A DNA stretch of 64,000 nt from Malania oleifera. Lineage: Eukaryota > Streptophyta > Magnoliopsida > Santalales > Ximeniaceae. Shown here piece by piece: positions 1-11,895 of the stretch (within the stretch, counting starts at the first letter, position 1; the number at the start of each line of letters is the position of its first letter). A program made the position numbers and the translations under genes. The stretch lies in assembly GCF_029873635.1 (NCBI RefSeq), contig NC_080423.1, positions 111,059,087 to 111,123,086 of the forward strand, given 5' to 3'. The notes beneath the pieces are model-generated. The model did no database searches. It was not told the origin of the DNA and saw only the letters and a list, made by a program, of their open reading frames with translations.

Positions 1-2373
1 CCTAAAAGCTGTCTTCGAGACGTCTTCTGCTTTCACTTTCACCTGATGGTATCCGGATCTGAGGTCAATCTTCGAATACACCTGCGTACCCTGGAGCTGG
101 TCAAACAAATCGTCAATACGGGGTAGAGGATACTTGTTCTTGATGGTCACTTTATTGATCTCCCTGTAGTCTATACACATCCTCATAGTCTCATCCTTCT
201 TCTTCACAAATAGAACAGGAGCTCCCCACGGAGATATATTGGGTCGTATTAAGTCCTTATCAAGCAGATCTTGCAACTGATTCTTCAATTCTGCCAATTC
301 TACTGGCACCATCTGGTACGGTACTTTAGAAATTGGTGATGTACCTAGAAGTAGATCAATAGAAAAATCTACCTCTTGGTCGGGTGGCAAGTCTGGTAAC
401 TCGTCTGGGAAAACATTTGTAAACTCATTTACTACAGGTATGCTAGTAAGTTTCAATTCACCCTCTGACATCTCCTTTACAACCGCCACAAATCCCTGAC
501 AACCACTCAACAGTAGTCTCCTAGCTTGAACAACTAAAACGAGTTGAGGCGGGGATTGCACTCTCGACCCTACGAACTTGAATTTTGCTTCCCCCAGAGA
601 TTTGAATATCACCTCTCGTGCTCAATAATCTATGCTGGCAAAATTAGCTGCTAGCCAATCCATGCCAAATATAACATTAAACTCGTGCATGTCTAACACT
701 ATCAAATCAGTAGACACAATCTTTCCTTGAATATCAACTGGATAACCTCAGAGTACCCTACTACACCTTACTATCGACCCTGTCGGTGTAGATACCAATA
801 ATTCAACATCTAATGATCGTGTTTCAGCCCCACATAATTTAACACACCCCGAAGACACGAACGAGTATGTAGCTCCTGAATCAAATAATGCAATAATTTA
901 AAAAAAAACATAATGACCATACCTATCACCACGTCACTTGACGCCTCAACCTCACTCGGTGTCAGAGTAAACACCCTGGTTGGAGCCGTATTCCTCTGCT
1001 AGCCCTCACGTGGCGTCTGATAACCTCCCCTATATGGTCTAGGAGTTGGAATTGCATCCGGTGGGGTGGGGCAATCTCGTACCATATGCCTCGGTTTACC
1101 GCATCGATAACACACTGGAACTGCATCTGATGGGGTAGGACAGTCTCGCACCATGTGCCCCGATCTACCACAGTAATAGCACACCATACCACTAGCTCGA
1201 CACTCCCCCCAATGTCTCCTACCACAAGTCTGACAGACTGGAGGACCCCGCCCTGTTTGCACGTCACGTCCTCCCGTTTCCTGTCTTCACCCTCTACCAT
1301 GATTACCTCTCCTCCATTGACCCGGCTTGTGCCCCTGCTGGTAGCTCGTAGATGCAGATCTTTTCCTTTGTCCCTACTCATCCGCATCAAGATGCTCACC
1401 AATCTCTGCCAAGGCCGCCCTGTCAACTAACTCAGCAAAATCTTGGATCTGCAGCACCACCACCTACTTGAATATACTCCGTCTCAAGCCTTTCTCAAAC
1501 TATCTCGCCTTCCTTACCTCATCAGGAACAATGTATGGGGCGAAACGAGAGAGCTTGATGAAACGTGCTGCATACTGCTAGACGAATAACTGTCCCTGCT
1601 TCAGACTCAGAAACTATTCTACCTTAACTTCCCTGACAGTAGCTGGAAAATACCTGTCAAAGAACAGATTTTTAAACCGGTCCCATGTCATAGTTATTGG
1701 AGTCACCCTTTGCTGTTCCAATAGTCTCACTGCAGTCCACCACCTCTTAGCTTCTCCTGTCAGTTTATAGGTAGCAAAGAGGACCCTCTGTTCCTCAGTA
1801 CATTGTAGTACAGTCAAGATCTTCTCAATCTTTTGCATCCAGTTCTCAGCGGCTACAGGATCAACTCCACCAGAAAACGTCGGAGGATTCATCTTCGTAA
1901 ACTTCTCTATGGTGCACCCATGGCCTGTAGATGGACTGCTCTGCTCCCTCGAGCTCCTAGCAATCTCAGCCATAACCTGCTGAGCCACGCTACGTAGTAC
2001 AGCATCAGAGTCGGTCCCAGCTGCACCCGAAGGCCCTACTCCATCACTGCCACTAGCATGGGCGCTATTTCCTTTCGAATCCATCCTGAAACAACAGACG
2101 CAACTCAGAAATCCTATCCTCATATTTTACCCCACCTATCCTCATCATTTATCTTAACATTTCCCGACTCATTTCTAATTCCAAGTCCTACATTCTAGGA
2201 ACACAACCCGACAATAGCTTACAATGGTTTTCCTGAAATCGTCACCCCGGGAAAAGCATCGAAACTACCACGGAAGTCCTGCCTCTAGATTGTAGAACAA
2301 AACCTCAAATCCTTTCCTTAACTCTGGTATTGTTTCTGCTGCATTCTAAAATTTACAGAACCTAACAACCTAA
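1..2373 (-). mobile_element. Ty3/gypsy retrotransposon internal region (gag, protease, start of reverse transcriptase), broken fossil
   Basis: Read on the minus strand from 2373 leftwards. Gag lies near 2060-1614 and includes a WF-type capsid stretch ending in YFPATVREVK. A nucleocapsid with two CCHC knuckles (CYYCGRSGHMVRDC and CYRCGKPRHMVRDC) is at about 1260-1000. The aspartic protease active-site motif FDSGATYSF is near 890-840. Reverse transcriptase begins near 420 with the family block [13 protein letters not shown] and runs off the left edge. Gag type, long LTR and primer site suggest a Tekay/Del-like chromovirus (inference). The copy is interrupted in several places and looks old. The other LTR, integrase and RNase H lie outside the window. 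Confidence 0.9.
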
Positions 2374-2385
2374 GCTCTGATACCA
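2374..2385 (-). other. primer binding site (initiator Met tRNA)
   Basis: On the minus strand the sequence TGGTATCAGAGC begins 3 bases inside the LTR end. It matches the 3' end of plant initiator methionine tRNA, the usual primer of Ty3/gypsy and copia elements. It fixes the element's orientation and its LTR boundary. Confidence 0.9.
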
Positions 2386-2388
2386 AGT

Positions 2389-4492
2389 TGTCACGACTTG
2401 CTCATTTTTCCACTTTTTTTTTTTTTTATATCATAAAATCAATACCACATTCCATCTCAGTAGGTCACAATCCACCTGGACCCGTGGGTACTAGGGATAC
2501 ATCATAACATACAGCAGAAGTCTATGTAGCAGAAAGTATAAAATCATATACATCTCATCATAATGTGCATAACACATACTAAAGTAATACAAACACTATC
2601 TCTCAGTATATACATCCCAAAAATAAATCTAGGGACAATTCCCACAAAAAATCTAACTGTCCCAACCAAGACTTACCCTTCCAACAAGGGCAGATAATTG
2701 CTCTATATCAGCGGGGCTTTTCCTACTCTCCTATCTGGAGCTCCTGAAAAGTTAATAGGATTTAGGGGTGAGACACCTTTCAGTAAAAGAAATAAATTAA
2801 TACTAGTGTGTGACAACATGAGTATTCAGTGTTCTACATATACCATATACAACATATTCAGTATTGTTTATCAAATTTGGGAAAAACATATATATATTTA
2901 TATCAAAACATGGAAGAACATACTGGATTTCATAAGCATATCTCATCTCATATCATAATAATAATGTCATAAAACAATCCTAGTAGGTTAGTTGGCTGTT
3001 GTCATGTATTACCCTCACATGACTGGGTTGTGTGGCCCGAAGGCGGGACCTGACAATGGTTAGCCGATCACTGTCAAGTCAATAGTCTAGTCTGTAAGTC
3101 CGATGAGTCTACCTAGACTGGTCCGTACATTAGGGGTGATAACAACACACTTCTTGAAAATAACCATATCGACTATCTAATCTCACACCACTCCATACAG
3201 CGGCGTTAACACAGATATCATGATCACGAAGACCATGGACACATAGCAACGGTACCGTGCAAGTGTTAACCTAGACCAAGCCAACCAGGTTCTGATATCA
3301 AATACATATACTAAAATTGTGATACATAGATATCTCATACAATTTATTTTCACATCAATCATATCATTTCACATATATACGTGTATCATGAAAATCATTG
3401 GCCCGTACGCCGGTAAATCACATAACACAATCCGTACACTGGCAAACATATCCACATAGCACAGCACGTACGCCGGCAAATTACATATATATATATATAT
3501 ATAAATATCTCGGCCCGTATGCCGATTTTCCATCATAAAAATCCATATCATCCACATTCCTAGAAAACAGAACTTCCCAATATTTTACTCATGCCACACA
3601 ACAAATTTTCCATATATTCAATATACGATCATTTTCATAGTATTTTGCAAATATAAAATATATATATATATATATATAAGCATTTTCTCAAAAATAGAAA
3701 CTAGCTTAGTTTATCCCCTTACCTGATTCCTGAACAGCCCCTAAGAAAATCTTCCCTGTACCCATAGGATTCCTAACTCAATATCTTAAAAATGAAAACT
3801 CACAGAATTAAACTTTAGTATTTCAACGTGTATAACATTTTTTATAACTACCATTAAGTCAAATTCGGCTTAAAAGACCTTACCTCAATTTAGGGATGAT
3901 TCCCAATGTTCCCAATCAACACCCCTAAAAACGAAAAGTCCCAATATTAAACTTTAATATTTTAACGCGTATAACACTTTTTTCAACTGTCATAAATCAA
4001 AAAATTGAGTATAAAGTCTTACCCTGGATTTGAGATGGTTTCTATCTTACTTTCACCGATGATCCGTTCCAGCAGATTCGGAAAGAATTCCGCCAGGAGC
4101 GTCGTGGTGACTTTGGACAGTCGATCTGGCGTAAAAATAGCCCAAAAATGAAGAGAGAGAGAACTGAAGAGGAGAGAGAGGAAACTTAGCTTCTTTAAGA
4201 AGCTTGAAAATCTGGATTTCCATATTTATAGAACAGGGAAATTCGTCGACGAGCCCGACCTTCGTTGACGAATTCTCGTTAATTTCGTCGACGAAATTCA
4301 GTCGATTCATTTCCCCCTCTTGGTATTTTCTCGTCGACAAAGCCCTGCATTCGTCGACGAAATTCTTAAAGCCTTCGTCGACGAAACCCTATGTTCGTCA
4401 ACGAAGCTTGGCAGCTTCCTTCTGTTCTCTTTTTTTTTTTTTTCCAATTTTCCTTTATTATTTAAATTTCATTTAAAATTCGGGTCGTTACA
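2389..4492 (-). mobile_element. 5' LTR of the Ty3/gypsy element (LTR A)
   Basis: About 2.1 kb, bounded on the minus strand by TGTAACGACCC and GTCGTGACA and directly followed by the primer site. U3 holds an array of the palindrome TCGTCGACGA and variants (4230-4410), then a TATA box (4223-4230). A purine-rich tract (pyrimidine in the transcript) follows at about 4150-4185. A conserved hairpin module lies at 3001-3047. A minisatellite with units reading GTACGCCGG is at 3390-3525. The copy at 62027-64000 is its diverged relative, roughly 85-90% alike where I compared them. Its outer edge lies inside a B-type LTR. Confidence 0.88.
4223..4230 (-). promoter_or_regulatory. TATA box of LTR A
   Basis: TATAAATA on the minus strand, just downstream of the TCGTCGACGA array and about 40 bases upstream of a CT-rich leader. 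The same layout occurs in the LTRs at 18402, 24928 and 62027. Confidence 0.7.
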
Positions 4493-7065
4493 CAGGCCTA
4501 ACACATTATGCAACCACGTATGACCACATCTGATACCTATCAAGGCACTCACCTTACTCAGCAAGCCCTCAGGTTGAGAGTTTCACTTCGCCTCAAATAT
4601 GTGTATTATCAACTCGCACGGTTCCATTTCTCAATTTTATCATTATTTATTTCTCAATTTTCATTCTTTCTTTCATTTCTTATTTTAGCAAATTTTATCT
4701 TTTTTTTTTTTTTTTTATTTTATATTTACTTTCCGACTCATGAGTATCCTTGATATCAAATACCAACATTGCGTTTGTAACTCATGGTCACCCTGAGGAT
4801 CTTTCTATCCACGTCATGCTTCCCCCCATGGTTAAGGTTGTGCGGCCCGAAAGTTGGATCTAACTGCGGTTGGCCGACCTAGTTAGATCAAATATCATAT
4901 TACATATCGCGTCTGTAGTACGATTAGCCGGCCTATAACCCTGATCCGAACTCAGGGGGCCCAATAACCCTACAAAATGGTACAATCGACTGTCACGCCA
5001 CACGCTCCAAGAGTCCGTGTGGTTGCACTAACACCACTAGCAACGGTACTGTGCTCAATATCATAATCATCTAATAGGGTTTACTACCACATACCCGTAA
5101 TCATTATGCGGTATTGACATTTCATCAATTATATTCTAGTATATCACAATTCAGTTCAATATAAATATTCTCATCATTTTTTGTGCACATTTCATCATCT
5201 TATAATAACATATATCATGTTTCACATATTTTTCACATTTTCTCAAAATACTCATATCAATAATTTGTACAACTCATTTTTCATACAAATAATTTTCACT
5301 CACAAATAAATACCACATTTCATTATTTTCCAATATCATGAATTCACAAAATCTCATCTTTCAGGCAAAATATTTCTACTCACATATAAATACCATATTT
5401 CATTATTTTTCACTAATCACATCAATAATTCTCATTTCAATATTTTCTTAGAAATTACTCATCATTATATTTCATAGTCCAAAATATCACAATTTAAAAT
5501 TACTCAAATGCCACACAATTTATCTGACATTTATATCATAATAATTTTTAGACAAAATATCATGCTCATTGTAACACCCCAACCCCTAGGGGCCTGGGAT
5601 ATTAACTTTTTACTACTAATTTACAGCGGAAGCAAAATAAACTGAATTTTTATTAAACTAGAGCACTAATTATCCATATTACAATCATTTATTTCAAAAG
5701 AAGAAAAATTACACAAACATAAATATCTGAAACCATACTAATATTTCTAATCAATCTTTAATTTTCTATCCCCACTCGTATGCTTGCTAAGCCTGATTTT
5801 CAACATGCTCTTCAGAGTTATCTGAAATAAAAATATGATTGGAGTGAGACGACGCTCAGTAAGTAAATAAGATTATTATTAGTGTGTGGCCAAAATGAGC
5901 TTTTAAAGAATTTCGTAAAATAATATTTAATACTATAACTTCAAGACTGCTTTTAGAATAAATATAGATTTAAAAATTTCTGCATAAAACTTTTGTCATC
6001 AATTTTAACAGTAAATTTTTACAATCATATACTATAACTGCTAAATTAAACTTTTAACTTTAAAACTGTAAAAATATTTAATGATAAACATACATATACT
6101 TTTCCTTATACGCTTTCCTTAGATCGTCATTTAAGCACCAAAATGATCATTTTCTCATAAACTTACACTTTTCCTTCAAATCATTAATAACTTTGTACAC
6201 GTAATTAAATATGTATAAACATATATTATAAAAACCACCCTTAGGCCTGTTTTGCCGTAAGTCATGTTTACCCCCATGACTGGGTTGTGCAGTCCGAAGA
6301 CTGGACTTAGCTAGCTGGCCGATCAAACTAAATCAACGTCCGTAAACTTTAAGTGAGATTTTCCTTATTAAGTCCTGGTCCGGAACCAGGTGTGCACTCA
6401 GGAGAAATCCACTAACATAAATAACCACTCTGTAAACAGTGTGGGTGCACTCTGATCCGTATAAACTTTAAGCTGCGGTACCGAGCATCTGTAACTTTGA
6501 ACTTTCGTTGTCATAAGGGGTTTTAAAATCATCTTATTATAATTTATGCAATTTAAAATAATATCGTAAAAATCTCATCTTTACTCATATTTTCATAAAA
6601 AATGCAACGTAAAAATAAACTCATGCCACACAATTTTTGTGTTAAAAATATATATAATTTTATTTTTGAATAGAAAGAAATGCTGAAAATTTATCCAAGG
6701 GGATTGGAACATTTCTTAACCCAAAAATAGATGCAAGTATATTAAAGATAGAACTGGTATAATTAAATATGCGTAAAAATAAACTCATGGAAATTTTGTG
6801 GAACTAATTAACATAATTAAAATTTACGTACAAAATAAACTCGGGTATGAATTTAAAATAAAAAGAAACTAACATAATCAAAATTTACTTACCTTCTTCT
6901 TTTACCGTGTGCTGCGAATACAAAAACTATCTTTAAGCAATGAGATCGGAAAGAGTGGGTGAGTGAGAACTTACTCAAAATTCTCTCTCCACCACAAATT
7001 CTTTCACTCACTAATTTTTCTCTTCCTTGGAAAATTGTTGTGAAAAATGAAGGTTGAGAGCTCCC

Positions 7066-7073
7066 TATTTATA
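7066..7073 (-). promoter_or_regulatory. TATA box of LTR C
   Basis: TATAAATA on the minus strand, followed by a leader that begins with purine-poor sequence. It sits 340 bases or more downstream of the GTGGGCCCCAC array. Confidence 0.65.
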
Positions 7074-7410
7074 GGAAAATTTTGGGGAAGAAATAAAATT
7101 TATAAAAGTGTGGGGAGATAGGTGAAATTATAATTTTTAAAAATTAAAGAATGGGCAAGGGATGGGCAAGGTATGGGTTGAGTATGGGATGGAGATGGAG
7201 GCCATATGGGAGTGCTTGCCACCATTCCCATTAAATAAATTTTTAATTAATCACTTACCTAATTAATCAATTAGTTAATTAATTATTTTATTATTTTATT
7301 ATTTTTCTTAATCATTATTATTATCATTGTTATTAATTTTGAACCATTTTTAGTATTTATTTATTTTATTATTTATTTTTGAATAAGAATTAAATTTGAA
7401 TTTTGAAAAC

Positions 7411-7760
7411 TCATGTGGGCCCCACACGGTCTTGTGGGCCCCACACGGTCTTGTGGGCCCCACACAACTTCGAGACCCGAATGGATCCTATGTAACTCGA
7501 ATATCTCTTATACGATTTTATGCATCCTACATAACTTTGAGACTTGTGTAAACCTCCATACGGCTTCGGGACTCATGTGGGCCCCACACAGTCTTGTGGG
7601 CCCCGCATATGATACCTATATTATTATTATTTTATCATATATTTCTTCAAATTATATCAGTTAAAACATTATTTTATGTACTTATTTACGTATATAAACA
7701 GTGTCTTGTGGCTCCGGGACTCATGTGGACCCCACATAGTCTTGTGGGCCCCACATATGA
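7411..7760. repeat. array of GTGGGCCCCAC palindromes in LTR C
   Basis: Seven copies of GTGGGCCCCAC or close variants occur near 7413, 7432, 7451, 7574, 7595, 7722 and 7743. They are separated by a CTTGT spacer or by longer AT-rich repeats. The blocks 7563-7700 and 7719-7860 are a tandem duplication of about 155 bp. The motif contains GTGGNCCC, the class II TCP factor consensus. Open frames reading through it are by-products. Confidence 0.8.
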
Positions 7761-8059
7761 TACCTATATTATTATCATCTTATTATGTATTTCTACAAAT
7801 TATGTTTGTCAAAACACTATTTCATGTATATATATTTATTTACGTGTACAAACAGTGTCTATCCTGTTTATCATATGAAATTCCATTTTGACCAGGCCGA
7901 CCTCCAGGGAGCGACTGAGCCGCAATGGTCTCTGAGCACTCGCTAAGACAAGGTCTTTCTTAGGCATCAAACATGGAATCAAGGATCCTACAAAAAAACA
8001 CTTCTGTATTGATATTAACTTAATGACTATTTTTATTATTTTATTATTATTGTACTTTA

Positions 8060-8097
<38 letters not shown>

Positions 8098-8916
8098 TGG
8101 GTCATCACACTCATTTTCACATATTAATTTGAACAATAATTCTAAAAATGCTGCTATAATTTATTCCCCCTACCTGGCTTACTGAGAGACTCGTTAACAC
8201 CCAGATTTTACGCCATTGGCGCCCGAAATTCAACTCCTGAAATTTACATTTTTTTTTCAGATTAATTAACTAATTTCACCTAAAACAATACTCAACTAAT
8301 CTTCCCTAAGCTCCATATACCCCAAATTATCATTTAAACTATTCTTTAACACTCCCACTTAATTTTTTGAATTTTACCTGCGGGTCCCAAAATTACACCC
8401 GCGACGTTCACTGGGACCCTAAATTTCAGAAATCCTACTTTAACTCCAGATGCTCAGCATTTTAGTATTTTTAAATTAATCCTAATTAATTAAAAATAAG
8501 CCCCTTAATAACTTTCGTACCCCAAATTTGGGGTTTTGCCCACTACGATCCCATGAGAATTTTGTTCCGTTAGACTTGTAGAGAATCATCCCTAGATTCT
8601 CGTGGTGGTGTCTGTTCGTCAATCAGACTTACAATTTGCAAGAAATTAAAGAAAAAGGAGAAATTGGCTTATCTCAGGAGATATGTCTACGCCGCCGCTC
8701 CTACCACCGATCCACTTCGGTAGAAATGATGGCAACGGAGAATGGAGTCCAGCGGTATCTTCCGATTTTCGATCGGGCAAAAATCCGCCACGAAATCAAA
8801 GAAAGAGGGAGAGAGAATGAGAGGTGAGAGAGAGAGAGATATTACAGGGCTGCGCAAGACTTTTTATTTCTAAATGAAGATGACTCTCGAAGCTTCAGAA
8901 GCTTTAGGAGTGAATG

Positions 8917-8924
8917 TATTTATA
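8917..8924 (-). promoter_or_regulatory. TATA box of LTR B
   Basis: TATAAATA on the minus strand, next to a short (TTA)n run, about 180 bases from the LTR start. Position and context match the other LTRs of the group. Confidence 0.55.
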
Positions 8925-9130
8925 ATAATAATAATAATAATAATAATATATTTTACTAATAAAAATAAAAAAAATAAAATTTGTAGTTATTTTGATGTGT
9001 TATTTTGTATTGTAAAATTAAGGAACTAAGTATTAGTTTTCTTGTTGTGTTTGTGTTTTGGGAATCATTCCACTAATCTTCTATATCCATTTTTGGGGCT
9101 ATTACAGATGGTGCTATATTAATGTACATG

Positions 9131-10756
9131 TGTAAAAATCCGAAATATGAAAAATGGGTTTAAATATTATGAGAGGGGCAAAATTAGAAATTGCTCGGGT
9201 CAAAGGACTATAAAAGGAAATTCTCATTTCTTCCAAGCTAAGCAAACTTAGATTTTTATCTCTCTCTCTTTCTCTCTTTAAACCTCTCCTTACTCCTCTC
9301 TAGAATTCTTCGCCGATCGTTGACGGAATCAGAAAACGGAAGCTACCACGAGGATCATGGAAGGATTCTTTATAACTTCTACAGATCGAAATCTCGTTTA
9401 AGAGATTTTCGGGTTTCGGCGTAAAATCAAGATAAGGCTCGGTTTTCAATTCTGATCCAGTAGATTTGTAGGTAACTGTCTTGTGAACATATTCTGTACT
9501 GTGATTTGTAGGTTTTGAAACTCAATTCGCTGTTTAGGGACTTTGGAGTTCGGGATTTACTTACGGGATTAAGGTAAGGGGAATTATGTTTATATTGGTT
9601 ATTTTTGAATCGTGGAACTCGGTGGAACGTGGTCACGGGGTCCTGTGTGTGTTCTGACACTCATTTGAGGGGATCTAACGAGGATAACTTGGGTTTTTCA
9701 TTATTACAATTTTGGAAAACAGGGAGACGGGCTGAATCTCGGGCTTGTTGAAAACTGAGTAAATGTATGATTATACTGTGATATGGGATGGGTCATTCCT
9801 TGGCCTTTGTTTAAACTGTATTGGTTGGAAAACCATAATTTAGTTCCAAATGAGTGGGTCTATTGGTTATAAGAGCATACAGTCTGTGTGATATGTTGAA
9901 ATTGCTAGTAGGAATGCGGTCCGGAAATTGTTCCAGGTAATGAAAGTGTTCGGCTTTATATCTAAGGGTGTGTTATAGCTGCCATGTAGGCAGAGTGTCC
10001 CGGACTCTATATACGAGGGAGTGAGCCCTATCCGGGAAGGATCACGCCGAAGGATGTGGACCCACCAATTCGCGCCGGTACGATGCCAGGGAGCGGGGGA
10101 CTAGCATGTGCCAGTGGCGCCGTGTTCGCGGGTTGGCTACGGGGCCAAGCCGAATGCGCGGGCTAGCTCGGGAAGAAGGTGTGACGACACTGAGATTACT
10201 GATATGTGTATGTATGTGCGGGGCTGCGTAAAATGCTTTCATATGTGTGCGTGGTAGCACTGTGTAAACTAGTACGAATGCATTAACTAGTGTATGTTGA
10301 TAATGCTAACACTCAATGCGCACCCGTTATAACCATGTTCTTCCTTACTGAGAGGTGTCTCACCCCTGCTGTACGTACATTTTTACCGGTCTTTGGGGTA
10401 ACCGGAACTAGCGTCCTGGTGTAGGGAGCGTAGTGGTCGGTGTACCGCGTTTAGCGCTAGGTAAGTGTTAGGACTATAGTTTTGGTGGGTTGCCATTTTG
10501 GGATGTGTTGGGCACTCGTTTGTACGTTTTTGATAGAGCATTTTGTTGGGCACTCTAGTATGGTACTGCATATGTATATAGATGACCTTTTTTTTCGTTG
10601 CGTATATGATTGTGTTTGGATGTGTTTAGGGTACAGGAACCCCACGGGGTAGGACCCTCATCATTTGTACTATATCTGTGGTGATTTGTATGATATAGGG
10701 ACATGTTAGATTACATTTTCACTCCTGGATCTCATTTCGGGGTTCGGGGCGTGACA
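9131..10756 (+). mobile_element. solo LTR F with perfect target duplication
   Basis: 1626 bp from TGTAAAAATCC to GGGGCGTGACA. The 5-bp duplication ACATG is present on both sides (9126-9130 and 10757-10761). TATA box at 9209-9215, then a CT-rich leader (9257-9300). A leader block with GAAGCTACCACGA, shared with the other LTRs, follows at about 9307-9400. The CTTACTGAG...TCTCACCCC block is near 10345-10372. It lacks the GGTTGTG hairpin module seen in the others. It is shorter than its relatives and has no internal region. Confidence 0.88.
9209..9215 (+). promoter_or_regulatory. TATA box of LTR F
   Basis: TATAAAAGG 78 bases into the LTR, followed after about 45 bases by a CT-rich tract, as in the related LTRs. 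Confidence 0.6.
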
Positions 10757-10830
10757 ACATGTATGTGTAGGCATCCATATAAAATGCATGTAGAGGGGAG
10801 GAAAGGAGAATTACGACCTAGCTAGCTAAG
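10757..10830. other. short flank of the proline-rich gene relic
   Basis: Sequence between solo LTR F and the proline-rich reading frame. It joins the 24 bases at 9107-9130 if LTR F is removed. It resembles 29355-29410, another piece of the duplicated segment. Confidence 0.4.
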
Positions 10831-11214
10831 ATGAAGAATCCATACTCATACCCAAACCACCAACTAGCTTATGCACATTTTGTGCTTGCGTTGGCACCTA
10901 TGCCTGCACCTCCACCTGCACCACCATATGATCCACAAGCACCATTTACATTTAACCAATGACAACAGTTGTCAGAGATGAAATGATTGAAAAATATCAA
11001 ACTTAGCCATTCTCCTTCTCCTCAATTGCCACCGCCGCCCCCACCAATGGCACCTTATTATATCCCACAAGCACCTTTTGCAGCGCCTCCCCTATATTTT
11101 GTGCCTCCAAAATTAGGGGGTCAGAACTATGCTCCTCCTCCTCCTCGACGATCGTTGCCACCGCCACCACTAGTGGCACCTTATTATATCCCAGAAGCAC
11201 CCTTTGTAGCGGGT

Positions 11215-11249
<35 letters not shown>

Positions 11250-11895
11250 GGGACGGGGGGGGGGGGTGGATGCCATCCCAATGTTTTGCCTCCAAACTTA
11301 GGGGTTTAGAACTATGCTTCTCCTCCTCCTCAATCGCCATCGCCGCCGCCACTAGTGAAACCTTGTTATATCCCACAAGCACCCTTTGCAGCGCCACCCC
11401 CATATGTTGTGCCTCCAAAATTATGGGGTCAGAACTATGCTCATCCTCCTCGACCACTACCGCCACCGCCACTAGTGGTACCTTATTATATCTCACAAGC
11501 ACCCTTTATAGAGCCACTCTCATATGTTGGCCTCAAAGTTGGGTCAGAACTATGCTCTCTCCCATCTCGAAGCTACCGTCACCACCACCAGTGATACCGT
11601 ATTATATATAAAGCAACTTTGCAGTACACTTCATAGTGTGCATCAAAATTAGGGGGTCAAAACTAGCACCTCCTCTCCTCCTCGATGCTACGCCACCGCG
11701 TGGTACCTTACTATATCTCATAAGACACCCTTTGAAGCGCCCTCTAATATGTGTGCCTCCAAAATTAGGGGTCAGAAATATGACTCCTACTCTACTCGGA
11801 CCGCAACCCCACGTCACCACCAATGGAGCACATATAGATCCAAAGCACCTTTGCAGCGCAACCACCATAGTGTGGGCCTCCACGACCTCAATAGC
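10831..11895 (+). pseudogene. proline-rich repeat protein gene relic
   Basis: Begins MKNPYSYPNHQLAYAH, continues with proline-alanine sequence to a stop at 10960-10962, then resumes in the same frame at 10987. The body is a tandem repeat of about 120 bp whose unit reads PPPPMAPYYIPQAPFAAPP then PKLGGQNYA, with at least six copies. The last unit ends PPR PQ stop near 11893, as in the better-kept copy at 28676-28915. It has two early stops, later frame changes and an abnormal G run, so it is not expressible as read. Some of the frame changes may be assembly errors, because this contig end is noisy. No signal peptide is evident. The family is unknown to me beyond being proline-rich. Confidence 0.6.
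11214..11270. other. long poly-G tract, probably a sequence artefact
   Basis: About 50 bases that are almost all G, with one CCCC and single A or T breaks. They stand where other repeat units carry GCGCCACCCCCATATGTTG. A run of this kind is rare in real plant DNA and common in poor consensus sequence. Confidence 0.6.

Larger units (their letters stand above)
5570..8109 (-). mobile_element. solo LTR C with perfect target duplication
   Basis: 2540 bp, TG...CA ends. The 5-bp duplication CTCAT flanks it at 5565-5569 and 8110-8114, inside LTR B. No internal region is present, so this is a solo LTR left by LTR-LTR recombination. Orientation is minus, shown by TATAAATA at 7066-7073. A GTGGGCCCCAC array lies upstream of that TATA box. 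The hairpin module (6261-6306) lies about 770 bases downstream. The perfect duplication shows that C inserted after B, as a separate event. Confidence 0.9.
4493..9106 (-). mobile_element. LTR B, interrupted by LTR A on the left and by solo LTR C
   Basis: On the minus strand it starts TGTAATAGCCCC at 9106. It has a TATA box at 8917-8924 and a GA/CT tract near 8800-8845. It is split by LTR C (5570-8109) and resumes at 8115. It carries the conserved GGTTGTG module (4813-4856) and the CTCAC/CTCAG block near 4546-4575. It is cut at 4492 by insertion of LTR A, and its last part must lie left of the window. Sequence 4500-5250 matches the reverse complement of 61260-62020, another B copy. It is a non-coding fossil, and I see no ORF of note. 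Confidence 0.75.

Noticed and set aside
10987-11611. Poly-glycine and poly-proline frames across the G run
   Set aside because: They depend on the abnormal G tract, likely an artefact; only the APYYIPQAPF repeats have meaning.
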